DNA of 64,000 nucleotides. Origin: Mansonella perstans. Its lineage: Eukaryota > Nematoda > Chromadorea > Rhabditida > Onchocercidae. A program made the translations under genes and the position numbers. The stretch lies in the NCBI GenBank assembly GCA_037074765.1, contig JBAMDO010000010.1:310001-374000 (forward strand), in the 5' to 3' direction. The notes under the pieces were generated by a model. The model was given only the letters and a program-made list of their open reading frames with translations, was not told the DNA's origin and made no database searches. Of the stretch, positions 25,574 through 39,844 are shown in pieces. Position 1 is the stretch's first letter. Every line of letters starts with the position of its first letter.

Positions 25574-28500
25574 ATGCACGATGGTAAACGTTTCATAATA
25601 CATTTACTGGATGGACAACAACTGGAACTGACCATTCAACCACGATTGGTTGTTCGTGAATTGTTGAATATTATTGCAAGTCATGTAGCCTTGAAAGATG
25701 ACGATAAACAGTACTTTGGATTAGCTTATGTTGATCATCTGTAAGTTTGATATTTATTTTATTCCAATTTTTCAAATTCAAATATTTTGACCATTAATAT
25801 TCCTATGACTTTTTGCTCAATCCCTTCAAGAAGCCACATTCGATGTTTCATCGATGTTTCATTACGATATCTCTGCCAGTGCAATGATTAGCTTGGACTA
25901 GATTCCATACGAGTGAAGCTTTATGCAAGTCGCCAGAAGACTATTTCAGCAAACTACTCATTTGGATTGGCGTCATAAGTCTCTGTCAGAAGATTTAGAA
26001 CTGGACCGTGTCCAGTATGGTGTCCATTGGAAGACTGACTTATTGTGCTAAACAATGATCAGATCATCTTGCTGCGTGATTAATTTTCATGTTAGTGAGG
26101 TAAATTAAAATGAACAGACTAAAACAGGAAAATAATTGTATGGGAAGTAAGAAATTACCAAAGTTAATATAAACAGGTACATCAACTTTATTGTGTAAAT
26201 ATGGATGCGCTGTTAAACCAAAATTGACAATATAAGCAGAAGAAATTAATCTGTATAAGAAATAAAACTTTTGATTGGTAAAACTGAAAATAGAATTGTG
26301 GAGTCGGAAATTCTTATGCCTTTGAGGACAGCATACATATAAATCAAAATAAGGAATAAAGTATTCGATATTGCTGGAAATGACTTATGCTGAGTATATT
26401 GTAGCTGCATTCATTGCTTGGATTTTGCAATACTTTCAGCGAACAATATCACTGGTTGCCCACAGACAGACGGGTCTTGGAATGTGAAATCCCACGGAAA
26501 GCTCATCAGTTACATGCCGTTTTGGAGTTGCACCATGGCGTAAAGTAGGAATTTTAAAGCTAAATGGAATTATAAAGTTTTGATAATAAAATCGTCCTTT
26601 TTAATCAAGCAACTTCAATTTCATCAGTAAAAATGATACTTTTCTCATACTTTCCAGCTTTACATCATATCTTTTTAGGTTCTTCGTTGATTCAGTACTC
26701 ACCCTACGCCATCCATCAGCTGTTGAGCTGTATTTTTTAGAGACAGCCAAGCGATTAGTTAAAGTAAATTCTCCATATTCTTACATTTTCAATCAGGCTC
26801 TTGTAGTAAATGTTAAATTAGCTAAAGTTGTTCAAAACAGATCAAAATAGTTCTCAGTTTTGGGTTGTTTTTGCGCAGAATACTAAAGTATTTCCAGGGT
26901 CTATTGGAATTCACAGATCTGGAGTATTACAAGATTGCATCCAGCTTTCTACAAATATATTGTGGTAATTACGTAAGGTAGTTGTTTGAGTATCATGCTC
27001 CAGCTGAGGATGTGATGTTCTTTAAAAAGCATGATTTTATCAGGATCTTGCTTGGCTTACGAATTATAGTACAACCTTTTTTTTATACTGTACAATACAT
27101 TTTCTCTCTACTCGTTATTTCCCTTAAATTACTGATACGAGGTAAAGTGAATTTCGGCAATACAAAAACGAAATTGATCTTTATTTTCAGCGATGAAAAA
27201 GCACGATGTGCATTAACGGAGCTTATACCAATTCCAAATGGGTTGCTGCACACACATGATGTATCACTAGAGGATGTTGAAAAGAATGTAATCGAGTTGT
27301 ACAAGGATCTCAGTGGCGTACCCAAAGGAGTTGCAGTTCTAAAGTAATCATTTTTTTATCTAACTTTGTAATTTGCATTTAAATGAGCCGGATAGGTGTA
27401 CTATGTACATGAATGAATAAGCGGTGCTGTTTGCAGATTTTTACAAACTGCAGAGAGATCTTCAACTCATGGCTGTCATTTCTACCAAGTACGTGATAAA
27501 GCTGGTCAGCCGTGGACTGTTGGCATCAGCAACAAGGGGATATTTCAGTATGATCCAGCTGATATCTCCAAACCGAAAAAGGTTATCTATCTAATACGAA
27601 TTAATAGTTGGGCGTTTATTCGGTATAGAAGACTGGATTCTGTACTAAAATAGTTCATCTTTAGCTTCCATTTCTTAATTGTTCATTGGAATGCACGAAG
27701 CATGCTTAAATTGCTACTTTTTTTATCCTTATCAACAAAATTTGGCATTATTTCTCGTATTTTCCATTTTATCAATATTTCATCGAACCAACAATTGTAA
27801 ACTTTTCAATTGGTAATCTAGTGTGTTCTTATTAATATGATGCATTCTTAACTTCATTAAAGCGTAGCAACACGTATGTAAGATGGAAATCATTGGGTAG
27901 ACAAATGATTTTTGACTACTCGATTATTCTTCCGTTGACCTTGTTTTAGATTTTCAATTGGTCTCTGTTGGACAATCTTTATTACCGCGATCGGAAATTC
28001 TCGATCGAAGTGCGGAATACACGGTTGGTTTGTAAAACATATTTTATTTCTGATGCATTTTGTAACATTTGTGGATTTTTCTTGCGAAAAAAATGTTTCA
28101 GTTGTTTGATTTTCATGTATCGTCTGCTTTTTACTTCTTTCAATGTACATTTGTCTTAAAATTCTTTTCTGAAAGTAATAAGCGCTGTTCTTTTGCTATT
28201 AATTTGAAAAATTTTTAGGGTTATCCAATCATTCGGCAATGCCAACAGTATTTTGAGTACTACGGGTTGTTTGGATTCAGATGATGAGCTAGCAAAAGCT
28301 GTGAGAGATCCCACGACTCAGTAAGTTTCATTTTTAGAAAAGGCAGTGATTCTTCTGCTTCATTTTGATATATGCAATGATTTTTTTTCAATGATAGAAT
28401 TATAATTTTACATCATTTCAAAGAATTTATGTTGTTTGGAGGCATCGTTTTGCAATTCGCTTCTTCTAAGAATGATTCAGCTATGTTTAGAGTGTCTCTA

Positions 28501-31500
28501 TCTAGGCGGTCAGTTACATCTTCTACTGTGCAAGTGCATGCTTTTTATTGTGAAAGTAACTTTTTATGCAAAACAATTTGGTCAACAGCAATCTCACTCC
28601 ATCAGTTTTATTTGGATCAGCGAACATGTACTAGTGTCAAAGTGAGTGAAACTTCTTCTTTTCCAATATTCTTTAAAAAATAATGAAATAGAATTCCTTC
28701 AGACATGACGTTGTTAGTGTTTGCTTTTATATCCATTAATTTTTTCACAGTAATCGTGATCTAAGGTTATTCTTTCTACTCCCATTATCGTTGTGATTTC
28801 TTTTTGCTAGAAAGAACAGTGAATTGCTGCGCATATTGTCTTGATTGTTGGCTAGTAATAAATTTTAGACTTTAAGGTAGGGCAAATGCACCGAACATCT
28901 TCATTTGTCTACCGTAGTCGTCCAGAATTTTTATGGATTTTTCAGTAGGTGAGTAAAGCATCCACGTAGACATCTGCCTGATCCATGAAGGTACTCATCC
29001 ACTATTTTACCTTATTCATATTTTCCATACATAAGATGTTTTTAAAAAAGTAGAAAAAAATGATTAATTTATGGTCATAAAACGATAAAGATAAAAATTA
29101 TCGATGCTAACATTAAATGTTCTTCGTACAGTAGCATTAACATAAAGCGAATAAAAAGAAAAAACTTATGAGCACAATTTACTCATTACTTATATATTTG
29201 TTTAGATTTGTATTTATCTATCACTTCGTTATCGTTTACATATTTATGAACAAAATAATTCCTTGCATATCATATATTCATTGATTAGAAGCTTCCAGTT
29301 GAAAGTAATATCTTCTTAGCTCACTAAAGAAAGTTTGATCTCTTTAAAAATGGAAGCTGACATTATCAGTTATCTTAGTATTTCTGAAGATTGATAAAAG
29401 CGCTGCGGAGAAATACAAAATATTTTTTGTATTTTACGGAAGCTTCAATTTTTCGAAGTCTTCTTGGTAGTTATTGCTTCTCAAAATATCGTTATATTTT
29501 AACGATAATTTGGTAATTAAGATGAATAAATCATCTGTAGTCAGCGCATAAGTAATTTCATATAAGAGAATGGGATTTATAAAGAATTTTATACCGTTAT
29601 GACTGTAAGTGGAAAAATGCCAGTGTCTATTACAATCCCTTCAGCTTGCTGCGATAGCAAATAACTTGATGACTGGTATGACACAAAGTTTTGATGAGGA
29701 CAAATGTGCATCTAGTTAATCCTAGTAGTGATGCTGTATGTGTGGTATTTCTCTTGGTTTATTTTACTGGAAACGTGCTACATTTTCAATATATAATGTG
29801 AGATTAGTACTTGTTCTTGCATCTGTGAGTTTCAGTAGTTAGTCGAGATACAGATCTTCATTTGAAATGATCAGTAAGCATTTGAGTGGTATTTTAATAT
29901 TTTAGTATTTCGATATTTTATTATTGAGAGTAGTTTGTTTTCTTACTTCGGGAACACTTTATGATCCTTATTTACAAGCGTAAAATTCTCTTCGGCTTCC
30001 GAAAAATAATACTGTTATTAATTCTCTCAGCCATTCTTGAACATCTGTTGAAGAGTCAATTATAGAGCACATAGGAATGTATTTGTTTGGTTAACACAAT
30101 AAGTGTTCATGTTTAATGTCTCAGAGAAACCACCTTACAACCACCAGTCGTCCACTTAAAACAACTAAGTCATACAACACAAACAATCATCTATCTGTAC
30201 AACAGCGAATCGTTCATGAAAGCAACACTCGATCAAACTACAATTCGGAAACATTAATCATACGTTTACGTACATACATACATATATACATACATATATA
30301 CACACATACATACATACATACATACATACGTACATACATACACACATACATACATACATACACACATACATACACAGATACATACATACATACATACGTA
30401 CATACATACCTACATACATGCATACATACATACTATATACATACATATATACATACATACACACACACATACATTTATATCGTATCGGGGAATGAATGAG
30501 AACCTATTCGTTGACCGTTGTAGTTTCAAGTAATGTTGGTAGCAATTCATTGTATAGAATTAGAATTAAAATCTTACGATAGTATGAGGTGAAGTTTTCG
30601 TTGGCTTTCTATGATGGATGTCTAAGTGATTCATTCACCAATGGATCATCTTCATGCACCATTTCCTATCGTTAATTTCTTGTTATTGTCACAACAATGC
30701 TGATACTATGCTATAGGAATGTTTGGTAGGTCTTTTTCTTTTTATTTTATGGATGATACATGAATGAATGGAAATTAGTTTATTGTTAAGTTTGAGTTTT
30801 TTGTTAACGAATAGTTGAAAAGAAATTGAAGATGTGTTAGGATGGAATTTATTATTACTAGAAGCGAAAAGTTTCAATAAAAATTTTGTCTACCTTATCT
30901 TTCTCACGGCATCTGTTTTTTTTTTTTTTTTTTTTTTTTGCATTTCTTTTAATAGTTTGTTATAAATTATTAAATTTTACTTTATGCAACTATACTAGTG
31001 AATTTATTATCGACAAGATTGGTTGTTAACTAATTCATTAGTAATATTTATCGAGACTGTGAGAAATTTTTAAATAGTGAGAGAAGGAGAAGAAAGGAGA
31101 AAAGTAGAAGATGTGTGATTCGAGATTTTTTGAAAAATTTTGTACATTTTGTTTACGTATCACATTTGCTCATGTTGTTATTTGTCACATTTTCGAGCAC
31201 TTCAGCTTTCCTTTCAATTGACATATTGCTGCTCAGTGAAGTGGCTATACTGTCCTTGATATGGGAAATGAATTGGCATTAGTTTACGATTGATTGTGTC
31301 AGCAGTCCTCTTATAATAATCAAAGAGAAAGAAGAGGATGTGGAGATTGGGGATTATATTTGTCCGAAATAGTGGTATTATAAAATTTAATTATATTTAC
31401 TAATATTTCAAAGCAATCAGTATTTCTTTCGTATATCGAGAAAAGTAAAATTTCAATGGAACTAATTTTCTATTTAATTTAAAATATCTTGTAGATTAAA

Positions 31501-34283
31501 AAATTTTCTTGAAATATTTCTTTTGATAGGAGGCGGATAATCATGGAAATATTATAACTACTTTTTGAATTGTCTATCGGTTAATGATAAATGAAAGGGA
31601 GAAAAAGAGAGAGTAGGGCACTAATGTTGCAACGTTTAAAGATCGATGACATAATTTGAGGGTGTACTCAGTTAGATGGGTAACTACTGTGCGCTACTTT
31701 CAGAGGATTGTGTCGAATGATCCAGGAGTTGAATTGAAGCAGTTGGGCGAGAAGCTCTGTCATCTAATAAGCCATTCTTCTGTTGCATCGTCACTGCCCT
31801 CTTTGAAGTAAGCTTATTCCGTAATACTGATAAATGGCATACGGTACGCTCACAAATATATAACTGTTTGTGTTTCATCGAAATAATGATATATTTTTAA
31901 AAGTACCGTATATCAGCTTAGTACAAAACAGATTGGTTTTTTTTTTTCCTATATTTGCAACCGTGCTATTGTATTCTTCTCTTGATTTTCTTGTTTTTCT
32001 TGCTCTCTGTGCGCATTTGTGCCTTACTTTTTTTTTTTTTTTTCATTTCTTAATTGCTTTCCTTCTCTGATTTTTGATAGATTCTTGAGTTAGAAGCAAA
32101 TTTGGATCCAGTATCTTAGAATTTGGAGCACCCACAACAATTGTTGCGAAGCCATTTTCAGGACGAAATTATGCTTCTTAGTTCTGCTAATTCAATTCAT
32201 GCATCATGAGCGTTGAAGATGTAGGAACTTCTGATAAATTAAAATAGGCTATAGAAACTAATATCTAAAGAACCCAGAGCCAGTAGTGGAAGCTTAATTG
32301 GAAGTTGGTTGTTCGGCAAGGATTTAAAACTAGTAGGTAAAATGAAAATGCAGGATCTGGAAATTATCGATGATTCTAAAAGTTCTTTGTCACTTTTTCT
32401 CTACCATGCAGTTGATTACAGCCAGCAAGTGACTCTTGTATAATTTTTTGAAAAATAGCTTTCGTTGATTTAGCAAAGTTATGCTCATTCTTTGTTCATT
32501 TAGTCACTTCCTTGTTTAACCTTCTAAGAAGTTCGTGGGAAAGGTTTGGTGATGCAGTAATCCTGCATTCGTTTGATCCGTAAGCATGCCATCAAAAAAA
32601 CCTAAAACCTATCAACGGTTGATCTTTTTTTTTTAGTTCTGTCAGGCTTTAAAATAATGGATGAACAAATAATTCAACTAGAGCTGATAGTACGTACGTA
32701 GTACAGTTAACTGATCAGCAGATCAGTTAGCCCATTTCCAACCATATGTAACTTTTTCTTAATGTTCTCACTCGTATATGTGCTAATATACAGCGTGATA
32801 AATTGGAATTACTTGAAATTTAGGGGAATTTATTTCCTTCATAACAGATCATTAGCGAACTGAATTTCATTACTTCTTTTGTAAATTAATTATTGTATAA
32901 CCCATGCTGATCAATTTTTTTAGCGATTAATTATTATTCTATGTCACCACTTGTTTTTCATTATAACATTCGTGCTGTTTTCATTTATAATTCTAACGTC
33001 CCCTCTCATTTTCCTTTTTTCTAACTTGAAATTAACGCTTTGGAATTTCATGGCCAGTGGTGATTCTTCGTTATATCGGAATTGTTATCATTAAAAAATC
33101 ACTTACATTGCAGTTCGCTGTCGTCGAATGGTATGCCTTCAGCAAAAGTATCCGATGGTTCTCTCGTTTCACTGTCATCATTTAATGATATCCAAAATCG
33201 AGGTAAAATCTGTGATAAGAGGATTTCCATTTTTCTATCTTGTGCTTTTATAATTGATTAATTCGATTATTATTTATAGAAAAGACTCAAGAAGAGAAAC
33301 AGAAAGAAGTTGAACTGTACAGACAGTTGAAAAAAAGGAAAAACGAACTCGAGGAAAAACTTTTGGCAAAACTTGATGAATTGCGAGAAGTGTGCATCAA
33401 GGAAGCGGTAAATTCTTAGAAATTAGCAAGTTTATCTGCATGCGATAGAGTAATAAAATGATTTTTTATAGCCATACTCTTTTAATTGTCAGTGTTTTAC
33501 AGGAAATCACGGGCGAATTACCAAAAGAGATTTACAAGACGCTAATGCCAGGGGAGGTGGAGCCGAAAGTGAAGCGACGTGTTGGAACATCTTTCTCGCT
33601 CAGCGAAGAAGTTTTTAAGAGACCCGTAGATAGTGTCAGTTTTCTATATTATATTATTTTTTAAATTTTATTCAATATTGGAATTGGTTTAATACTTTTC
33701 ATTCTTGTAGAAATGCTTGTAAATAACTTTCATGTAAATTTTTATGACATAATTTTTAGAATGACAGAATTTCTATGCTGGAAGCAGATGTCGAATTACA
33801 CAGGAAAATTGTTGCTGCAGCAGAACGTTTAGCTAAAGATAAAACAACTAATAAGTCGGTGAGGAAAAAGCGCCAAAAAGATTTGGTAGCAGCTACTCAA
33901 AAATTACGGGGACTCGAGTTTGGTCTCACGCAGCTCCGACTTTCGGCTAGCAAACCTGATGTCAGCAGTTCCGTCTCTAATGTTTCTGGAAATAAAGGTT
34001 AACTTTCTTTGCAGTTAGTTTTACTGATCACACTGCTTACTTCATATTATCATTTATACCACTGTTTAATTGTTTTCGTTTCTTATGTTTTGGTTATCAC
34101 CTGTAAGGCTAACATTTCCAGGACCGCGGCGAAACTGTTCAGATTATCAGATCGAATCGACATCATTAGATACTCGAAATGATTCGAGCTCACTGATCAC
34201 GAAATCTTGCCCAGCTACACCACGAAGCTCGTTTCCGGATTTACTTGCCTCCGCAGAAAACGAACGAAGTGAAGTAGATGATG

Positions 34284-34314
<31 letters not shown>

Positions 34315-34315
34315 C

Positions 34316-34359
<44 letters not shown>

Positions 34360-36732
34360 CGGTGATGATAATGATGATGATGATGATGATGATAATGATG
34401 ATGATGGAAAGAGAAGATCGTCCACGTAAAATATTTTTCATTCAGTTTTGCATTGACCTTAGATTGTGAACTGAAGCAGAACTAGATCTAGATTAATAGA
34501 TTAGTAGGGACGAAGAAATTTGAGAAGACAGTTCGTAAATAGAATTCAGAATTTGAAATTTAAATTCAGAAACTTGAAGTTGAAAAATTTCATTTACTGA
34601 ACACATAATATGTTTAGGGAGTACGTCCAACGATATCCATCAACATCAACCTGTTCCAGCATTCATTCTGCACATCATATCAATAGCAAAAATACTTTTC
34701 TTACTACTGTCACCGAAAATGGCTTATCACTTGGGAACCCATCTCTTGATAGAACTTCAAAGCGTCCGCCACCTCCAGTTCCTCATCACACTTATTATTT
34801 TCATCCTGAACGTGAAGTATCCTGGGAGAAATTGAAAAACCTAAACGCTGAAAATCATTATATACCCATGTAAGTCAAGCATCAAGGAAAATAATTTATT
34901 TCTTAAATGTTAAATCGTGATTGCTCAGTGACCGTTAGCTCCTTTGTTTTTGTGGTCATTTTAGTCAAAATACAGCCATGCTGGTGTGACGACATGATTT
35001 TTGGCATTTGCATTTGCGGTATAAATGAACATCTAACTATTCGTCATTAGTATGGCGACTATTTCTTAGTAAACTGATTCCTTTAATTCTTTGTGGGCTA
35101 GACTGGAGCTATGAAATAAAAATTTATTGTTTCAGATATGAAAATGTTGGCTATAGGTCATGTGTATCTTACAAAAGCTCCTACAGAGAATTGAATTTCC
35201 CTACACTGAATGTAAGTTTTGCTCATAAATATCCTGGCACTGATCGATAAAACTTTTTAAGTCTTCGCTGGTCTCCTTTATTTAAAGTAAACTGGAATTT
35301 CTTCTTTAACCCACACAGCATTTCTCTTTATAAAATCTTTGCAGTGATGGTTCTCCAGAAATTTTCATTAGGTTTTACATTTTTTGGATTCTACTTCAGT
35401 AATCATATGCAGGATCACACTAACTGCAAAGATCGAGTCCAGCGCGCATTCTCGGATCACGATTTGCCAGAACAAGGATCAGTTATTATTGAGAGTAATG
35501 ATAAGCATAAATCTCGAATTAATTATGCTGCTGGGTGTAATGGATCTTCAAGAAACATTGTCAATTATGGGATTACTTTAAAGCAGCCTTCCTGGAAATG
35601 CCATTTTGGACAGGTTTTTCATTAATTTCTTCAAAAATATGGAAAACTCTGTTGAAATTTTTTGAAATATTTCGTTCATTGTAGAAAGGGATAAGAATTA
35701 ATTGCAGGAAAATAGCCGGGATCGCTGTGTAGTGGGAGCAAGAACAGAAAGTAGTAATACTAATCGACAAGAGATGACTCATCAACAACAGCAGCTAAAT
35801 GATGAGACGCCATCTTCATCATGTCTTGAACCGAAATTAGCGAATTCGTCGTTGGAGACGTATTGGCAAAGTAGTAGTAGTAGCTGTTACAATAGTCCAC
35901 CAGTTGCTGGTTTATTGCTGAATGATGGAAAAACATTGTTGCGTTACTCGGTACTTCCAACGTCGCGGTTATATAACGATGGTTTTACAACAGCAAGTTT
36001 GGACAGGCGATCTATGAAAGAAAGGTTTCTCTTTTGAAATTCAGAAATTCACATTTTGGAAAGGTGAGTTATTGTAAAAGTTTGATCCAAGTTTACACAG
36101 TTTCTTCTTAGGCAGCCATCCTCTAGTTCAGTGGGATACCACCAGCTCCGATCAACACAGGTGGGAGTCAACGATACGGTTCGTGAAATTTGTGTTGGTC
36201 AACCAGTTGTTACCCAGCATTCACCTATGAGCGCTCGATTCACTACTACTTTTCCAGTTTCTGGTCCTAGTGTAGAAAAAAGGTATACTTTTTTTTTTCA
36301 AGAAATGTGTTTACCTGTCAAATTCTTCACATATTCAGTATTTTATTCACTGTGACTGTTTTACCTTCCAAGACTTCTTCAGTATCTAGTGCTGAAATTT
36401 TTATTGGAATATTTCTATTGAAGATTATTTTTAGCAAACTTCTTTTGTCAGCTGATATTCAACGTTACCAGGAACATTCATCGTTACTACAACACAACAA
36501 TTCGGAACACAGTTTGACCTCACCACGAAATATAACTCAGGTTACGGGGTCCTCATTAAATTTACGCCCTCCACCACCTGCTTATCCAGTTGCTATACGA
36601 AACGGGATATTTGGTGTTAGGAGTCCAGTGGGAAAATTAATCACATCACCTACAGAACTTCGACTGGATACTTTAAGAAATTATTGCAAAGACAAAGCGA
36701 ATGGAAAAAAGAAAAACGCTACAGCTGTTTGA
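25574..36732 (+). CDS. FRMD4-like FERM-domain scaffold protein
   Basis: Twenty-one exons join in phase to 1123 aa: 25574-25740, 26440-26544, 26679-26763, 26898-26977, 27191-27343, 27437-27581, 27950-28023, 28219-28320, 28491-28641, 31704-31807, 33114-33202, 33280-33407, 33503-33634, 33760-33997, 34122-34425, 34618-34869, 35136-35211, 35413-35613, 35708-36024, 36112-36282, 36435-36732. Residues 1-354 are a FERM domain of FRMD4A/B type (HLLDGQQLELTIQPRLVVRE; NKGIFQYD; HQFYLDQR). Exons 11-14 form the coiled-coil segment typical of FRMD4 (LREVCIKEAEITGELPKE; RRVGTSFSL). The tail is Ser/Pro-rich with PPPPVP and PPPPAYP. FRMD4 proteins bridge Par-3 and the Arf6 exchange factor cytohesin at epithelial junctions. 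The ATG follows a TTGCAG acceptor directly. Odd feature: about 44 nearly pure Asp residues at 637-680. Domain order matches FRMD4 throughout, so family assignment is strong; the worm gene name is not known to me. Confidence 0.93.
30268..30475. repeat. ACAT tetranucleotide microsatellite in a 3-kb intron
   Basis: About 200 bp of ACAT/ATAC repeats with CA interruptions, inside the intron between exons 9 and 10 of the FRMD4-like gene. Open frames here encode only His-Thr or Cys-Val-Tyr runs. I could place no extra exon in the 28642-31703 intron with confidence. Confidence 0.95.
34279..34407 (+). repeat. In-frame GAT microsatellite encoding poly-Asp
   Basis: About 43 GAT-type codons lie in exon 15 of the FRMD4-like gene, with a few GGT and AAT interruptions and an occasional GAC. 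They encode Asp runs of 8, 19, 7 and 3 separated by Gly or Asn. The array is in frame and flanked by good coding sequence on both sides. Confidence 0.95.
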
Positions 36733-39282
36733 ATATAATACCTTTTAGTTGTAGCATTGTTTCACTTAGCGTAAAAACATTTAGAATTACTTGCAGTTCA
36801 GCTATAACAGTAGCAGAGAGGTAACACGCATGACTGCGCAAAACGTTAAACTCGTCCTTAGGTCCCTATAATTTTGATATTCTGCATTTAGTTTAAATTA
36901 TCTCACAGGAAATGAGTATATTCAAACAAAATGAAATATTAAAAAAAAAAACGAGTAAAGAATATAGGAAAGTATATTTAACTACGTATTAGGAACGTTA
37001 GAAGCAAATTTTGGTTTTTAAATATGGATAGATTCAAACATTATTGATCGAAGGTGACATGTCATAGTGACACAGATGGTGGCTGAAAAACTTTCCCTGT
37101 TTCTTTTATTATTTGAAGTTGTTTCTTTGAGCCAATCTATAAAAACTTTCATTTAGTTATACACTTATTTATTTGATGTTAGCATTTGAGCGCTTTTAAT
37201 ACTGTTATTTGTTGGTGCTTGGTTACAATTCACTTGCTTGGTTACAGTTCACTGTGTAGATGTGAAATTGTTCGCTGCATATCTCATATTTTATTATTTT
37301 CATTCTGTATACTCCTTTTCAAACTATATTTTAGTAGTTGCTTCATATCCTTTATGGTAGTATTTTCCAGTGATGGAAGCTTGTCTTGCAAATTCCTAAT
37401 ATCAGCACATGTGCTTCCTTTTTCCATAAATCACATTATGGTAATGATTTATTCGATGATCTTTCAAACAACTGCCTTTAGTTTCTTGTTTTTGTTAGTT
37501 GTTTCCTCTCTTATCAGAATAATTAAATTCACTTTTTTTTCTTTTAACTGAAAAAAGAAACTAGATTAATTGTGGTTGTCAGGCATAACGATTTTCACTG
37601 ATGTACATTATTTTGATACACTTGTTGAAATTATCATATGCAGAGTTTATTTAAACCTCCGGGAGTTGCAATATTTCTGTGAATGTACATATTTTATGTT
37701 TTTGTATAGAATTATAAATTGAATGTTATTTGTCTTTTGATCATATCAAAATGACGAATAAATGATGGAACTGAAGATGTCATATGTGATTTGATAATTG
37801 TAGCAGATCAATTTAATTGTCACTGATTACTGGACAATGTCATAGCAAAACAACTATTTAGTGGGATGAAAGAAATTTTAATTCTACTCAATAAGAATAG
37901 AGATTAATTATGCTGTTCAAAAAAAAAAAGTTTGTCAGTACCTTAAAGCCGGACATTAATTTTCATTTTGATCAGGCATCACTGAAAAATAACCTTACAA
38001 CAAAAAAAATCTGCTACACTACAGTGTCTTAGCTTCTGAAGATTTTGCTGATTTTCAAGCAAATGATTCAGTCCCTGGTAATTTTTAGTATCAAGTTTTG
38101 GAGCACTACTCAAATTGCACAAGCTATCTAGGTTTCATTGAATTGATACAATTTATTCGCTTGTAACCATAAAATTTATATATCTATCTAGTTTGTTGCT
38201 TTGAATCAGCAAAAAGCTACGAAGGGCATCATCTGATATAAAATTGGAATTATGTATTAACTAAATGAGAGTGACAAGTTAAGTATGGATCATTGATAAG
38301 CAGGTGAAGTTGTCTCATAAGTGATCTCATAAAGGGTTACATCATCAAAATTGTATGATGTTATCCGAAGGCTTGAATATATAATAGATGCAAAATTTCA
38401 CTCTCATATCGCGATAAATGATGAAAGATAAGAAGCATGTAAGATACAACTTGTGTAGTATAGAAACTACTATCATTTTTTTAAATGCTATAGAAATATT
38501 TCCGTTCATAAAAGAGAGTTTTTTTTTTTTTTTTTTTTTTTTCAAAAAAATTTATCGTTAAAACTTTCGTTAGAAGATAAATGATATAGTTTAACTAATA
38601 ATTAAAATAGCTATTGTTCCTTATTTAGACAATAAATGGAAAATTTTCTACAAGTAGAAATTTAAAAAAAAAAGAAAAAATCAGAGAAAGGGAAAAGGAT
38701 GAAATTTTTGATAGGCTAATTCATATCGTTAAGAATAATTGTTTTTATTGGTTAACATTGTTGATAATTTAAGGAAAATAATTATAGTTTCGATGTACAT
38801 TGATAATAATAAATCGATGTGAGTATAACTTATTGATAAGAGGAAATTGAAATAAAGTGTGAATAACGGTGACATTTCACGCTTCAGTTGCATTCATGGT
38901 AGTTTACAATCGAATGCGGTGATTATTTTATGTAGAATTGCTATATTACGCTATATCGTTAATTCGCTTTATCAATTCTTATTTCATTGAAAATACAACA
39001 AATAACAATCAACAGTATCGAGAGATTTTTTTTTTTATGATGATACGAGGAATGATAATGATGATAACTTATCATTTATTTTTATTAATTATTCATTAGG
39101 ATGACTTTGTTGTTAGGCAATAATTGGGAAAAGAACGAAAGGAACTGTACTCTTTTTCCATTAATAGCAAAGAGTATGCCATTGTCACACCAATTTGTTG
39201 TCATCGACCATCATCAATCGCGATTTGTACTATCAGGTCTTTCCAATTCCTCCCCAATTCTTCCTACTTCTCATCATCTTTT

Positions 39283-39326
<44 letters not shown>

Positions 39327-39810
39327 CCTTCACTAAAAAGCAATACAATCCTAAACCTTCAACTTTTCTAAAAGTAAGCATATCCTAATAAGCCAAAGCA
39401 GTAATCCTAAAACTAAAATATATCTCGGTATTGCATATCGTTGGATATTTTTAACAGCACCTACTTTCGGGCAATTGGGCTACTAACCGATATGTGAGTG
39501 TCACAGAGATGTGTCGAAAATAGGATGATATGGCATTTTCGGTTGTTGGGTGATGCGTTTACTGACTGTACTTTGCATTAGTTTTCTCATGAATTGTTAA
39601 GTGTTTGCAGAATGAATAAACTTTAGAGAAATTTTTTGAAAGGGGCAAGCAGTATGAACGTAGTGTTAAAAATGCTTACATTTTATCAACAAATAAAAGA
39701 GTGTTAAAATTTTAATTTTGTAAGATGATATTATGCGTATATTGATTGTGTACATAGTTAAAAAGTTATCTCTCAAATGTGTTTTTTTTTTTTTTTTTTT
39801 TTTTTTTTTT
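36733..39810. other. Intergenic region FRMD4-like / lep-2
   Basis: About 3 kb. It begins with the FRMD4-like 3' UTR (an AATAAA lies at 37757-37762). A hydrophobic open frame at 37186-37551 is AT-rich non-coding sequence rather than a gene. A CT run lies at 39286-39320 and poly-T tracts at 38519-38541. An open frame starting at 39101 after an ATTAG has no matched partner exon. Confidence 0.5.
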
Positions 39811-39817
39811 CTTTTAG
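39781..39817 (+). promoter_or_regulatory. Poly-T/TTTAG acceptor before lep-2, likely trans-splice site
   Basis: A 30-nt T run leads into CTTTTAG at 39811-39817, only 27 nt upstream of the lep-2 ATG. No coding exon with a donor in phase is seen upstream, so this looks like a spliced-leader acceptor. Confidence 0.45.
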
Positions 39818-39844
39818 GAGAACGGAACAGAACATTCGGCGCAT

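Noticed and set aside
35384..35581. Alternative frame inside FRMD4-like exon 18
   Set aside because: Shadow of the real exon; phases on both sides support the other frame.
37186..37551. 121-codon hydrophobic open frame downstream of the FRMD4-like gene
   Set aside because: Composition follows AT-rich UTR sequence, with no acceptor, donor or family motif.
39101..39388. Open frame starting MTLLLGNNWEKNERNC after an ATTAG
   Set aside because: Runs into a CT repeat and has no downstream exon in phase; lep-2 has its own better start.
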